Shown here piece by piece: positions 1 to 7,623 of a stretch of DNA of 64,000 bases. The position numbers and the translations under genes are program-made. Location: contig NZ_BAABKV010000001.1 in the NCBI RefSeq assembly GCF_039544005.1, forward strand, positions 2,418,001 to 2,482,000, given 5' to 3'. The notes beneath the pieces are model-generated. The model did not search any database. It was given only the letters and a program-made list of their open reading frames with translations, and was not told where the DNA came from. The stretch's first letter is position 1, and each line of letters starts with the position of its first letter. This stretch comes from Kitasatospora paranensis (GTDB lineage: Bacteria; Actinomycetota; Actinomycetes; Streptomycetales; Streptomycetaceae).

Positions 1-534
1 GGACCTGGAGCGCCTTGGCGTACTGCCACTCCGCCGAGATCTTCCCGCCGTAGCGGTGGATCCACTTCTCACCGCGGGCGTGGGCGAGGGCGTTGATCCG
101 GTCGGCCTGCGGCTGCGCGGCGTGGTGCTTCCACAGCTTCGGCCAGGCGTGCGGGCTCGCCTGCCACTGCGCGGTCTCGGCGAGCGGGGTGCCGTCCGCC
201 AGGGTCGGCAGCACGGTGCAGGCCGTGAAGTCCGTGGCGATCCCGACCACCTGCGCCGGGTCGACGCCGGAGGCCGCCAGGGCGGCGGGAACGGCGCTCT
301 GCAGGACCTCCCGCCAGTCCTGCGGATGCTGCAGCGCCCAGTCCGGCGGCAGGGCGGCGCCCGTTCCGGGCAGCCGCTCCTCGATCACCGCGTGCGGGTA
401 GTCGTGGACGGCCGAGGCCAGGATTTCGCCGTCCCGCACCCGCACCAGCACGGCACGCCCGGACAGCGTCCCGAAGTCGACGCCGACGACGTAGGTCTCC
501 GCGTCCGAGGCCGGAGCGGGGGTGTATCGGTCAC
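1..534 (-). CDS. araB: L-ribulokinase, N-terminal part; 3' end outside window
   Basis: FGGY-family sugar kinase that phosphorylates L-ribulose in arabinose catabolism. The translation contains the N-terminal phosphate-binding segment VGVDFGTLSGRAVLV, then a run ending HRYGGKISAEWQYAKAL, which is typical of AraB rather than xylulokinase or glycerol kinase. The gene runs off the left edge. The natural start is GTG at 534, but its frame is one base out from the kinase frame. A sixth G in the G run at 518-522 would join them and give MTDTPPAPASDAETYVVGVD. I treat this as a one-base sequence error. The LacI-family gene upstream on the same strand and the operator-like dyad at 725-742 suggest arabinose-responsive repression. 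The family is secure; the exact start is inferred. Confidence 0.85.
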
Positions 535-724
535 GGTCTCATCCTTCGTACGACGGGGGCGTCGGGCGGGCGGCGGCTCGGTCCGCGCCCTCGCGGGGCC
601 GGTGGTCGGCCGGTGCTCCGTGTCCGCACCGGGCGGGCGGGAGCGGGCGGCCGGGGCGGGGCCGGGCCGGGCGGCCGGCGTGCCGGCGGTGCGGGTGGTG
701 AGGGCGGCGGGAGCGCGCACAGCG

Positions 725-742
725 ATTGTTAACGTTCACAAT
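725..742. promoter_or_regulatory. LacI-family operator upstream of araB
   Basis: ATTGTTAACGTTCACAAT is an 18-bp dyad centred on AACGTT with one mismatched pair. Its form is typical of LacI/GalR operators. It lies 190 bp upstream of araB and 144 bp downstream of the LacI-type gene, so it is the natural target of that repressor. The rest of the 535-885 spacer is GC-rich with no convincing ORF. A 9-mer TTCGTACGA at 545-553 recurs in two other intergenic regions. Confidence 0.7.
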
Positions 743-885
743 TGGGCTGTCAAGGTCCGCCGCAGGGGCGGGCGGAGCATCGGGGCGGCGCCGGGGCGCG
801 CCGGACGGCCGGGAGACGCCGGGGCGGCCGCCCGCCGGGGAGGCGGACAGCCGCCGCAGCGGTCGCCGATCCGCCGCGGAGCGGG

Positions 886-1917
886 TCAGCCCCGCGGCGC
901 GGGGCCGGCCGACCTGCGCAGCACCATCTCCGGGGAGATCAGCACCCGGTCCCGCAGGTGGCCTGCGCCGGCGAGCTCGTCGACCAGCAACTCCAGTGCA
1001 CGGCGGCCGAGTTCCGCGAAGTCCTGGCGGACGGTGGTGAGCGGGGGGATGAGGTAGGCGGACTCCGGGATGTCGTCGAAGCCGATCACGCTGATGTCGC
1101 CGGGCACCGAGCGGCCCGCCTCGTGCAGCGCCCGGAGCATGCCGAGCGCCATGTGGTCGTTGGCGCAGAACACCGCGGTGACGTCCCGGTCGCCGGCGAT
1201 CCGCATGCCCGCCTCGTAGCCGGCCCGGGAGCTCCAGTCGCCGCTGTGCACCTTCGGCGCCTCGACCCCGGCCTGCTCCAGGGTGCGGCGCCAGCCGTCC
1301 TCGCGGTCCTGGCTCTCCAGCCAGCCGGCCGGACCTGCCACGTGGTGGACGGTGCGGTGGCCGAGGTCCAGCAGGTGGCGGGTGGCGGCGGCAGCACCGG
1401 CCAGGTTGTCGACGGAGACCGTCGGGACGCGCGAGCGGCTGCCCGCGCCGACCGCCACCACCGGGACGGCGCTGGACAGCTTGGCGACCGCACTGACCGC
1501 GGAGACCTGCGGGGCGATCACCACCACCCCCTCGACGCCCTGGTCGCGCAGCCGGTCGACGGCCTCCTGCAGGGACCTGCTGTCGAGCGAGCGCAGGCTG
1601 GCGACGCTGACGAAGTACCCCGCGCTCCTGGCCGCCTGTTCGAGGCCGTCGAGCATGGAGGCCGGGCCGTACAGGGTACTGGCGAAGCTCACCACCCCGA
1701 GGGTCTGGGAGCGCCGGGTGACCAGGGCGCGGGCGGCCGAATTGGGCCGGTAGTCGAGCTCGCGGATGGCGGCCAGCACCCGGTCACGGGTGTCGGGCCG
1801 GACGTGCGGCGCGCCGTTCAGGACGCGCGAGACCGTCTGATGGGACACCCCGGCCAGCTTCGCCACGTCCGCCATCACGGGCTGTCGGGGCTCCGCCCCG
1901 GCAGTCTCGTTTCCCAC
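886..1917 (-). CDS. LacI-family transcriptional regulator
   Basis: This is a 343-aa sugar-responsive repressor. An N-terminal helix-turn-helix is visible at about residues 15-40 (MADVAKLAGVSHQTVSRVLN). The periplasmic-binding-protein-like sensor domain follows (LGVVSFASTLYGPASML, VVVIAPQVSAVSAVAKL) and ends in the conserved DISVIGFDDIPESAYLIPPLTTV block. The GTG start at 1917 is preceded by GAGGGGG at good spacing; an internal Met 15 is the alternative. It is followed on the same strand by the araB end, with the dyad at 725-742 between them. I infer control of arabinose uptake or catabolism (AraR-like). The effector cannot be read from the sequence. Confidence 0.9.
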   Translation of the reverse strand: MGNETAGAEPRQPVMADVAKLAGVSHQTVSRVLNGAPHVRPDTRDRVLAAIRELDYRPNSAARALVTRRSQTLGVVSFASTLYGPASMLDGLEQAARSAGYFVSVASLRSLDSRSLQEAVDRLRDQGVEGVVVIAPQVSAVSAVAKLSSAVPVVAVGAGSRSRVPTVSVDNLAGAAAATRHLLDLGHRTVHHVAGPAGWLESQDREDGWRRTLEQAGVEAPKVHSGDWSSRAGYEAGMRIAGDRDVTAVFCANDHMALGMLRALHEAGRSVPGDISVIGFDDIPESAYLIPPLTTVRQDFAELGRRALELLVDELAGAGHLRDRVLISPEMVLRRSAGPAPRG

Positions 1918-1988
1918 TCACAGCCCCCTCATCGGTGCAGAGCCAGTCGCGCGCTGCCACTGTCTCACGAGTGCCGGGGGAGTGTAGT

Positions 1989-2002
1989 TGTGTGCGCTCA
2001 CA
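1989..2002. promoter_or_regulatory. Operator-like dyad upstream of the LacI-family gene
   Basis: TGTGTGCGCTCACA is a near-palindrome (one mismatched pair) 72 bp upstream of the regulator start. It resembles LacI-family sites of the TGTGAGCGCTCACA type. Possible autoregulatory site; its core differs from the dyad at 725-742, so the two may not bind the same protein. Confidence 0.45.
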
Positions 2003-2136
2003 CTCCGGCGACCGGGGCATCCGTGACGCGACCTGCCGCACGGCGCGGCCGCCGCGCCCGGCCGTCCGAGGGCCGGACGCGGAGCGACCGCATGCCGGAC
2101 AGGCCCCGGACGGCGGGCCGTGGCGCGCGGAGCCGG

Positions 2137-2397
2137 TCAGCCGGCCGCCCCGAGCGGCACCGGCTCGGCCGCCACCAGCGGCGCGGCACCGGCGGCGGCC
2201 GTCGGCGGACGCTCGGCCAGCAGTCGCCGGGCACGGCCGAGCGCCCGGCGCGGATCCCGTACGCCGGTATAGACGCAGACCGTGTACTGGGCGTCCTCGA
2301 GTCGACGCCGTGCGGCGGCGTCCGGGGCGGGGTGCGCACCGAGGGCGTCCAGCTCCTCGACGAGTGCGCGCAGCGCGACGTAGTTGATCAGCGGCAT
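2137..2397 (-). CDS. DUF5133-like small protein
   Basis: This 86-aa acidic-to-neutral protein starts MPLINYVALRALVEELDAL. It carries the signature-like run RRRLEDAQYTVCVYTGVRD, then an arginine-rich ARRLLAERP helix. This layout matches the small DUF5133 proteins common in Streptomyces, whose function is unknown. The start at 2397 is chosen because GGGAGG sits 7 nt upstream. A longer reading upstream to 2475 lacks such a site and looks non-coding. No signal peptide or membrane segment. Divergent from nothing obvious; the LacI-type regulator lies beyond it on the same strand. Confidence 0.6.
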   Translation of the reverse strand: MPLINYVALRALVEELDALGAHPAPDAAARRRLEDAQYTVCVYTGVRDPRRALGRARRLLAERPPTAAAGAAPLVAAEPVPLGAAG

Positions 2398-2542
2398 GGG
2401 GCAGCCTCCCGCGACGAGTGGAGTGACCGGTTCCGAATCCTCGCTGCAGCGGCTACCCGGCGACCCCGACGCCAAGCCGTGCTCCGCCGAATGGGTGCAC
2501 GTCCTTCACTCTTTCTCCGTCATCGGGGCGGCGCGGGGCGGG

Positions 2543-3909
2543 TCAGGACCCCCAGCGGCCGTCCCACGGGGTACGGGGCGGCACCGGCGGCGACTGGGGC
2601 GGCTGCGGCGGGTGCAGCGGCTCCGGACCGCCGAGCGGGTACAGCGGCGGGGGCTGCGGGTGGTGGTGCGGCGAGGGCCGCGGCGGCGCGGCGGGCCGGT
2701 CGCTGTCCGGCGGCGGCTGCGGGCGGCGGGGGCGGCGGCCCCCGGTGAGGCGGCTGCGCAGGCTGCGGTGCGGCAGGACGTCGGCCCAGCGCTCCGGGTA
2801 CTCGGAGGGCGGCAGGTCGTCGTCCTCGTCCTCGTCCTCGCCCCCGTCGGCGAGACCGAGCTCGCGGACCAGCAGGGCCCGCTCGACGGCGCGGCGGGCG
2901 GCGGCCTCACGGACCACGACGGCGGCCGCCTCCTCGTGCGCCCGCACGTTCTCGGCGCGGGCGTCGGCCGTCTCCACGCTCGGCCAGCGGCGGTCGATCG
3001 CGGCGTTCATGGCGGCGCCGATGAGGACGGCCAGCGCCATCACGAAGATCCACAGCAGCACGGCGACGGGCGCGGCCAGCGAACCGTAGACGCTGGGGCC
3101 CTCCACCGAGCTGACCAGGTAGATCCGCAACGCCACGCTGCAGACCACGAGGACCAGCAGGGCGGTCAGCGCGCCCGGGAAGTGCTCGCGCCAGGGCGTG
3201 CTGACCGGGACAGCCACGTGGTAGAGGGTGGTGAAGAAGATCACCAGGAGCAGGATCGCGACCGGCCAGTAGAGGGCGTTCACCAGCCCGGCGGACCCTT
3301 GCAGGGCACCGATGACCAGCCCCGGGCCGGCGACGAGGAGCGGCAGCACCAGCGAGCCGATGGCCAGGGCGCCGAGGTAGAGGCCGAGCGACATCGTCCG
3401 GGTCTTCACGATGCCGCGCTTGCCGTCGAGGCCGTACATCACCGTGATGGTGTCGATGAAGATGTACAGCGCGCGCGAGCCGGACCACAGCGACAGCAGG
3501 AAGCCGATCGAGATGAGGTCGGGCCGGCCGGTGTCGAAGACCTTGGCGAGCAGCGGTTCGACGATCTGGTGGATCGACTCCGGTGAGAGCACCGTCCCGG
3601 ATGCCGAGACGATGTCCGACTTGAGCTTGTCGATGGTGCCGGCCCCGAGGATGTCGTCGAGGTAGCCGAGGGTGCCGGCGAGGCAGAGCAGCAGCGGCGG
3701 GATCGACAGCAGGGTGAAGAACGCGGCCTCCGCGGCGAGGCCGGTGACCCGGTACTCGACGCAGGTGTTGGTGGTGTCCTTCAGCAGGCCCCAGCCGGTC
3801 TGGCGCCAGGTACTGCGCCTGACGGCGCGACGACGGCCGCCCCGGCGACGCGGGGGCCGCTCGGCGGCCGGTCCGGGGTCTCCCGCGGGGTACTGCCTGC
3901 TGCTTGCAC
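2543..3909 (-). CDS. YihY/BrkB-family inner-membrane protein (one-base break near the 5' end)
   Basis: Integral membrane protein of the YihY (formerly RNase BN/BrkB) family; the substrate is unknown. The core TGWGLLKDTTNTCVEYRVTG, the helix AAFFTLLSIPPLLLCLAGTL, and then about five more hydrophobic segments (GLYLGALAIGSLVLPLLVAG, LYWPVAILLLVIFFTTLYHV, LTALLVLVVCSVALRIYLV, APVAVLLWIFVMALAVLIGA) fit the family. The C-terminal tail is unusual: an acidic run (GGEDEDEDDD) followed by about 70 Pro/His/Arg-rich residues, probably cytoplasmic. No start codon exists in the core frame upstream. A GTG at 3909 with TAGGGA just before it joins the core if one base is added to the G run at 3852-3856. Confidence 0.8.
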
Positions 3910-4133
3910 GTCCCTACGGTACTGGGCCGCGTCCACTGCCTCCGCGCGCCCGCGCGCGAGGGCCGCCGGGGGCCGCGCGGCGGGGGTCCGCGGGCCCCCG
4001 GGTAGGCTGCCGCCGACAGCTCGCACCGCTCCGACGACGGAGTCTTTCCCTCTTGTCTCACAGTGCGACACGACTGCGTCCACAATACGGACGTTAGTGG
4101 ACCGAGAGTCGTTCGCCGTGCGAATCTCTTGCC

Positions 4134-4217
4134 ATGCCAAGCGCCGGAGCCACCCTCGTAGGTCGACTGCACGTCGACCTCCTCCGTGTGTCCAGCGCCA
4201 TCTGTCCGGTGACCTGA
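4134..4217 (+). CDS. 27-aa leader peptide of the sulfur-assimilation operon
   Basis: A 28-codon ORF (ATG 4134, TGA 4217) encodes a peptide with the core RLHVDLLRVSSAIC followed by PVT. This arginine/histidine-rich core ending in SSAIC is the hallmark of the putative leader peptides annotated before cysteine and sulfur genes across actinomycetes. The Cys codon close to the stop fits sensing of charged tRNA-Cys by ribosome-mediated attenuation; that mechanism is inferred. There is no Shine-Dalgarno sequence, and 188 bp separate it from the sulfite reductase start. The peptide itself is too short for a catalytic role. Confidence 0.8.
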   Translation: MPSAGATLVGRLHVDLLRVSSAICPVT

Positions 4218-4405
4218 GCCCCACCCCGCCGCCACCACCGCACCGGCGCCACCACCTCGCCATCCCCGCCGAAGCGGATGTGCGGGTGCCCTCCGGCCAG
4301 GGTCACTGCCACCTGAGGCCTGCAGCAAGAGCGCAGGTCAAGGCAGTTCCGCGCCCGGGGATGCCGACATCCCTCCTCAGAGCCAGCTGCCAAAGGACTG
4401 ACACC
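4218..4405 (+). promoter_or_regulatory. Untranslated leader between the leader peptide and sulfite reductase
   Basis: This 188-bp spacer has no ORF continuing the peptide. It is the region in which alternative RNA pairings would have to act if the leader peptide attenuates the operon. I can see short GC-rich complementary segments (for example GGCCTGCAG, and GGTGCCC against the following GGGTCACTGCCACC). I could not assign it to a known riboswitch class by eye. A clear Shine-Dalgarno sequence, AAAGGA, occurs at 4392-4397 before the reductase. Confidence 0.4.
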
Positions 4406-6130
4406 ATGGCCCCTACTCCCGAACCGGTCGAGCCCTCGGTCGCCGGCGCCCCCGTGCGCCGTCCCGCCGCCGCCCGCAAGGTGACCCGCCACCGCGGCGA
4501 GGGCCAGTGGGGCATGGGTCACTACACGCCGCTGAACGCCAACGAGCAGTTCAAGAAGGACGACGACGGTCTCAACGTGCGGACGCGCATTGAGACGATC
4601 TACGCGCACCGCGGCTTCGACTCGATCGACCCGGCCGACCTCCGCGGCCGGATGCGCTGGTGGGGCCTCTACACCCAGCGCAAGGAGGGCATCGACGGCG
4701 GCAAGACCGCCATCCTGGAGCCCCACGAGCTGGACGCCGAGTTCTTCATGCTCCGCGTGCGCATCGACGGCGGACGCCTCACCGTCGCCCAGCTGAAGGC
4801 GATCTCCGAGGTCTCCGAGCTGTACGGGCGCGGCACCGCCGACCTGACCGACCGGCAGAACGTCCAGTACCACTGGATCCGGATCGAGGACGTCCCCTCG
4901 ATCTGGCAGAAGCTGGAGGCCGTCGGCCTGTCCACCACCGAGGCCTGCGGTGACACCCCCCGCGTGATCCTCGGCTCCCCGGTGGCCGGCATCGCCCAGG
5001 ACGAGATCATCGACGGCACCCCCGCCATCGAGGAGATCCAGCGCCGGTTCATCGGCAACAAGGAGTTCTCCAACCTCCCGCGCAAGTTCAAGTCCGCGGT
5101 CTCCGGCTCCCCGCAGCTCGACGTCGCGCACGAGATCAACGACGTCGCCTTCGTCGGCGTCGTCCACCCCGAGCACGGCCCCGGCTTCGACCTCTGGGTC
5201 GGCGGTGGCCTGTCCACCAACCCCAAGCTGGGCGTGCGCCTGGGCGCCTGGGTGCCGCTGGACGAGGTCGCCGACGTCTACGGCGGCGTCATCGGCATCT
5301 TCCGCGACTACGGCTACCGCCGGCTGCGCAACCGCGCCCGGCTGAAGTTCCTGGTCGCCGACTGGGGCGTCGAGAAGTTCCGCCAGGTACTGGAGGACGA
5401 GTACCTGCAGCGCAAGCTGGTCGACGGCCCGGCGCCCGCCGAGCCGGTCGCCCGCTGGCGCGACCACGTCGGCGTGCACCGGCAGAAGGACGGCCGCTTC
5501 TACGTCGGCTTCGCCCCGCGGGTCGGCCGGGTCAGCGGCAAGGTCCTCGGCCAGATCGCCGACCTCGCCGCCGAGCACGGCTCCGACCGGCTGCGCACCA
5601 CCGCCGAGCAGAAGATGCTGATCCTGGACGTCGCCGAGGACCGGGTCGACTCCCTGGTCGCCGGGCTGGAGGCGCTGGACCTCCAGGTCAAGCCGTCCCC
5701 GTTCCGCCGCGGCACGATGGCCTGCACCGGCATCGAGTACTGCAAGCTCGCCATCGTCGAGACCAAGGAGCGCGGCCGCACCCTGATCGACGAGCTGGAG
5801 CAGCGCCTCCCGGACTTCGACGAGCCGCTGACCATCAACATCAACGGCTGCCCGAACGCCTGCGCCCGCATCCAGGTCGCGGACATCGGTCTCAAGGGCC
5901 AGCTGGTGACGGACGACAACGGCGAGCAGGTCGAGGGCTTCCAGGTGCACCTGGGCGGCGCGCTCGGCCTGGAGGCCGGGTTCGGCCGCAAGGTCCGCGG
6001 CCTCAAGGTGACCAAGGACGGCCTGCCGGACTACGTCGAGCGGCTGCTCACCCGCTACCGCGCCGAGCGGAACGAGGGCGAGCGGTTCGCGCAGTGGACG
6101 GCCCGGGCGAGCGAGGAGGAGCTGTCGTGA
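4406..6130 (+). CDS. cysI: Ferredoxin-type sulfite reductase (siroheme/4Fe-4S)
   Basis: Reduces sulfite to sulfide in assimilatory sulfur metabolism, in the cytoplasm, with siroheme and a 4Fe-4S cluster. The protein is 574 aa, the usual length for one-subunit actinobacterial nitrite/sulfite reductases. It shows the two ferredoxin-like repeats, the siroheme-binding TDRQNVQYHWIRIEDVP block, and the cluster cysteines in CTGIEYC (first pair) and NGCPNAC (second pair). ATG 4406 has AAAGGA 8 nt upstream. The stop overlaps the next start (GTGA), so the operon is translationally coupled. The cysH-cysC-cysD-cysN neighbours make sulfite, not nitrite, the likely substrate. Confidence 0.93.
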   Translation: MAPTPEPVEPSVAGAPVRRPAAARKVTRHRGEGQWGMGHYTPLNANEQFKKDDDGLNVRTRIETIYAHRGFDSIDPADLRGRMRWWGLYTQRKEGIDGGKTAILEPHELDAEFFMLRVRIDGGRLTVAQLKAISEVSELYGRGTADLTDRQNVQYHWIRIEDVPSIWQKLEAVGLSTTEACGDTPRVILGSPVAGIAQDEIIDGTPAIEEIQRRFIGNKEFSNLPRKFKSAVSGSPQLDVAHEINDVAFVGVVHPEHGPGFDLWVGGGLSTNPKLGVRLGAWVPLDEVADVYGGVIGIFRDYGYRRLRNRARLKFLVADWGVEKFRQVLEDEYLQRKLVDGPAPAEPVARWRDHVGVHRQKDGRFYVGFAPRVGRVSGKVLGQIADLAAEHGSDRLRTTAEQKMLILDVAEDRVDSLVAGLEALDLQVKPSPFRRGTMACTGIEYCKLAIVETKERGRTLIDELEQRLPDFDEPLTININGCPNACARIQVADIGLKGQLVTDDNGEQVEGFQVHLGGALGLEAGFGRKVRGLKVTKDGLPDYVERLLTRYRAERNEGERFAQWTARASEEELS

Positions 6131-6303
6131 GTGAGCGTGCGGCACCCTTCCACTGCCCGTACTGCGGTGACGAGGACCTGCGTCCCTCCGAGGCCGGGCA
6201 CGGCTGCTGGGAATGCCGCGGATGCCTCCGCGCCTTCCAGCTGAAGTTCCTGGGCCTGCTGTCACCGACCAACGGGGGAAACACCGATGAGCACCGCGAC
6301 TGA
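6127..6303 (+). CDS. Small zinc-ribbon-like protein inside the cys operon
   Basis: This 58-aa protein starts at a GTG overlapping the sulfite reductase stop and overlaps the cysH start by 17 nt. It is therefore fixed between two sulfur enzymes. It contains CPYC (Cys10, Cys13) and CRGC (Cys30, Cys33), a zinc-ribbon spacing, plus Cys27 in HGCWEC. The C-terminal tail FQLKFLGLL is hydrophobic. It could bind zinc or a mononuclear iron centre and serve as a redox partner or assembly factor for the reductases, but nothing in the sequence proves this. A small protein at this position is a conserved feature of Streptomyces cys clusters as far as I recall; its function is not known to me. Confidence 0.8.
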   Translation: MSERAAPFHCPYCGDEDLRPSEAGHGCWECRGCLRAFQLKFLGLLSPTNGGNTDEHRD

Positions 6304-6985
6304 CTACGAGGCGCTGGCCGCCGCCGCAGCCCGCGAGCTGGAGGAGGCCTCCGCGCAGGACGTCCTGCGCTGGGCCGCCGACACCTTCGGCAAGCGGTTC
6401 TGCGTCACCTCCTCCATGGAGGACGCGGTCGTCGCCCACCTGGCCTCCTCGGTGCTGCCCGGCGTTGACGTGGTCTTCCTGGACACCGGGTACCACTTCG
6501 CGGAGACCATCGGCACCCGCGACGCGGTGGCGGCGACCATGCCGGTCAACGTCATCACGCTCACCCCGAAGCTGACCGTGGCCGAGCAGGACGCCGAGTA
6601 CGGGCCGCACCTGCACGACCGCGACCCGGACCTGTGCTGCTCGCTGCGCAAGGTCGAGCCGCTGAACCGGGGCCTGGGCGCGTACGACGCCTGGGCGACC
6701 GGGCTGCGCCGCGACGAGTCGCCGTCCCGCGCCGACACCCCGGTGGTGGCCTGGGACGCGAAGCGCCGCAAGGTGAAGCTCGCCCCGATCGCCCGCTGGA
6801 CGCAGGACGACGTGGACGCCTACGTCCAGGCCAACGGCGTGCTGCTCAACCCGCTGCTGTGGGAGGGCTACACCTCGATCGGCTGCTCGCCGCTGTCCTG
6901 CACCGCCAAGCCCGGCGAGGGCGAGGAGGGCCGGGCCGGCCGCTGGGCCGGCTCGGGCAAGACCGAGTGCGGCATCCACCTCTGA
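6287..6985 (+). CDS. cysH: Adenylylsulfate (APS) reductase
   Basis: Thioredoxin-dependent reductase giving sulfite and AMP. The 232-aa protein has the PAPS-reductase fold. VTSSMEDAVVAHL is near the N-terminus, followed by the substrate loop LDTGYHF. The cysteine pair CCSLRKVEPL and the late C-x-x-x-x-C in GCSPLSC form the CC/CxxC-type set that carries a 4Fe-4S cluster in APS-specific enzymes, and the C-terminal ECGIHL holds the catalytic cysteine. The ATG at 6287 follows GGGGGAA. The Fe-S signature favours APS over PAPS as substrate, although cysC lies immediately downstream. Confidence 0.93.
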   Translation: MSTATDYEALAAAAARELEEASAQDVLRWAADTFGKRFCVTSSMEDAVVAHLASSVLPGVDVVFLDTGYHFAETIGTRDAVAATMPVNVITLTPKLTVAEQDAEYGPHLHDRDPDLCCSLRKVEPLNRGLGAYDAWATGLRRDESPSRADTPVVAWDAKRRKVKLAPIARWTQDDVDAYVQANGVLLNPLLWEGYTSIGCSPLSCTAKPGEGEEGRAGRWAGSGKTECGIHL

Positions 6986-7023
6986 CCACCCGTCAGTCCG
7001 ACACGAACCCAGGAGATCCCACC

Positions 7024-7623
7024 GTGACAACAGCCGACACACTGGCCGCCGGGGAAGCCGCAGAGGCGGCCTCCGCGGCCGCCCCCTGCGAGCGCGGCGC
7101 CACGGTGTGGCTGACCGGGCTGCCCAGCGCGGGCAAGACCACCCTGGCCTTCGCCCTGGCCGAGCGGCTGCGCGCCGAGGGCCACAAGGTCGAGGTCCTG
7201 GACGGTGACGAGATCCGCGAGTTCCTCTCCAAGGGGCTCGGCTTCACCAAGGAGGACCGGCACACCAACGTCACGCGGATCGGCTTCGTCGCCGAGAAGC
7301 TGGCCGCCAACGGTGTGAAGGTGCTCGCCCCGGTGATCGCCCCGTACGCGGACTCCCGCGCCGCCGTCCGCGAGCGGCACGCCGCCCACGGCACCGACTT
7401 CCTGGAGATCCACGTCGCCACCCCGGTCGAGCTCTGCGCCGAACGCGACGTCAAGGGCCTGTACGCCAAGCAGGCCGCCGGCGAGATCTCCGGTCTCACC
7501 GGCGTGGACGACCCGTACGAGGCACCGGCCGACCCGGAGCTGCGCCTGCAGACGCAGGGCCGCGCGGTCGCCGACTCCGCCGCCGAGCTGCACGCCTTCC
7601 TGACCGAGAGGGGTCTGGCATGA
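7024..7623 (+). CDS. cysC: Adenylylsulfate (APS) kinase
   Basis: Phosphorylates APS to PAPS. The 199-aa protein has the Walker A loop GLPSAGKTT at about residues 36-44, the conserved DGDEIREFLSKGLGFTKEDR segment, the NVTRIGFVAEKLAANG helix, and VKGLYAKQAAGEISGLTGVDDPYEAP near the end, all CysC-diagnostic. The GTG start at 7024 follows CAGGAGATCCCACC, and the 38-bp gap from cysH indicates the same transcript. The stop codon overlaps the cysD start (ATGA). With an APS-type CysH, PAPS made here may serve sulfotransferases rather than be an obligate intermediate. Confidence 0.95.
   Translation: MTTADTLAAGEAAEAASAAAPCERGATVWLTGLPSAGKTTLAFALAERLRAEGHKVEVLDGDEIREFLSKGLGFTKEDRHTNVTRIGFVAEKLAANGVKVLAPVIAPYADSRAAVRERHAAHGTDFLEIHVATPVELCAERDVKGLYAKQAAGEISGLTGVDDPYEAPADPELRLQTQGRAVADSAAELHAFLTERGLA

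Noticed and set aside
4218-4405. Known riboswitch (SAM or cobalamin type) before sulfite reductase
   Set aside because: Short GGTGCC and GCCAC elements look suggestive, but I could not trace any conserved core of these classes.
4094-7042. A 982-codon open frame on the minus strand across the cys operon
   Set aside because: It is antisense to well-supported genes and its translation is a His/Asp/Val/Gly-rich shadow typical of GC-rich DNA.
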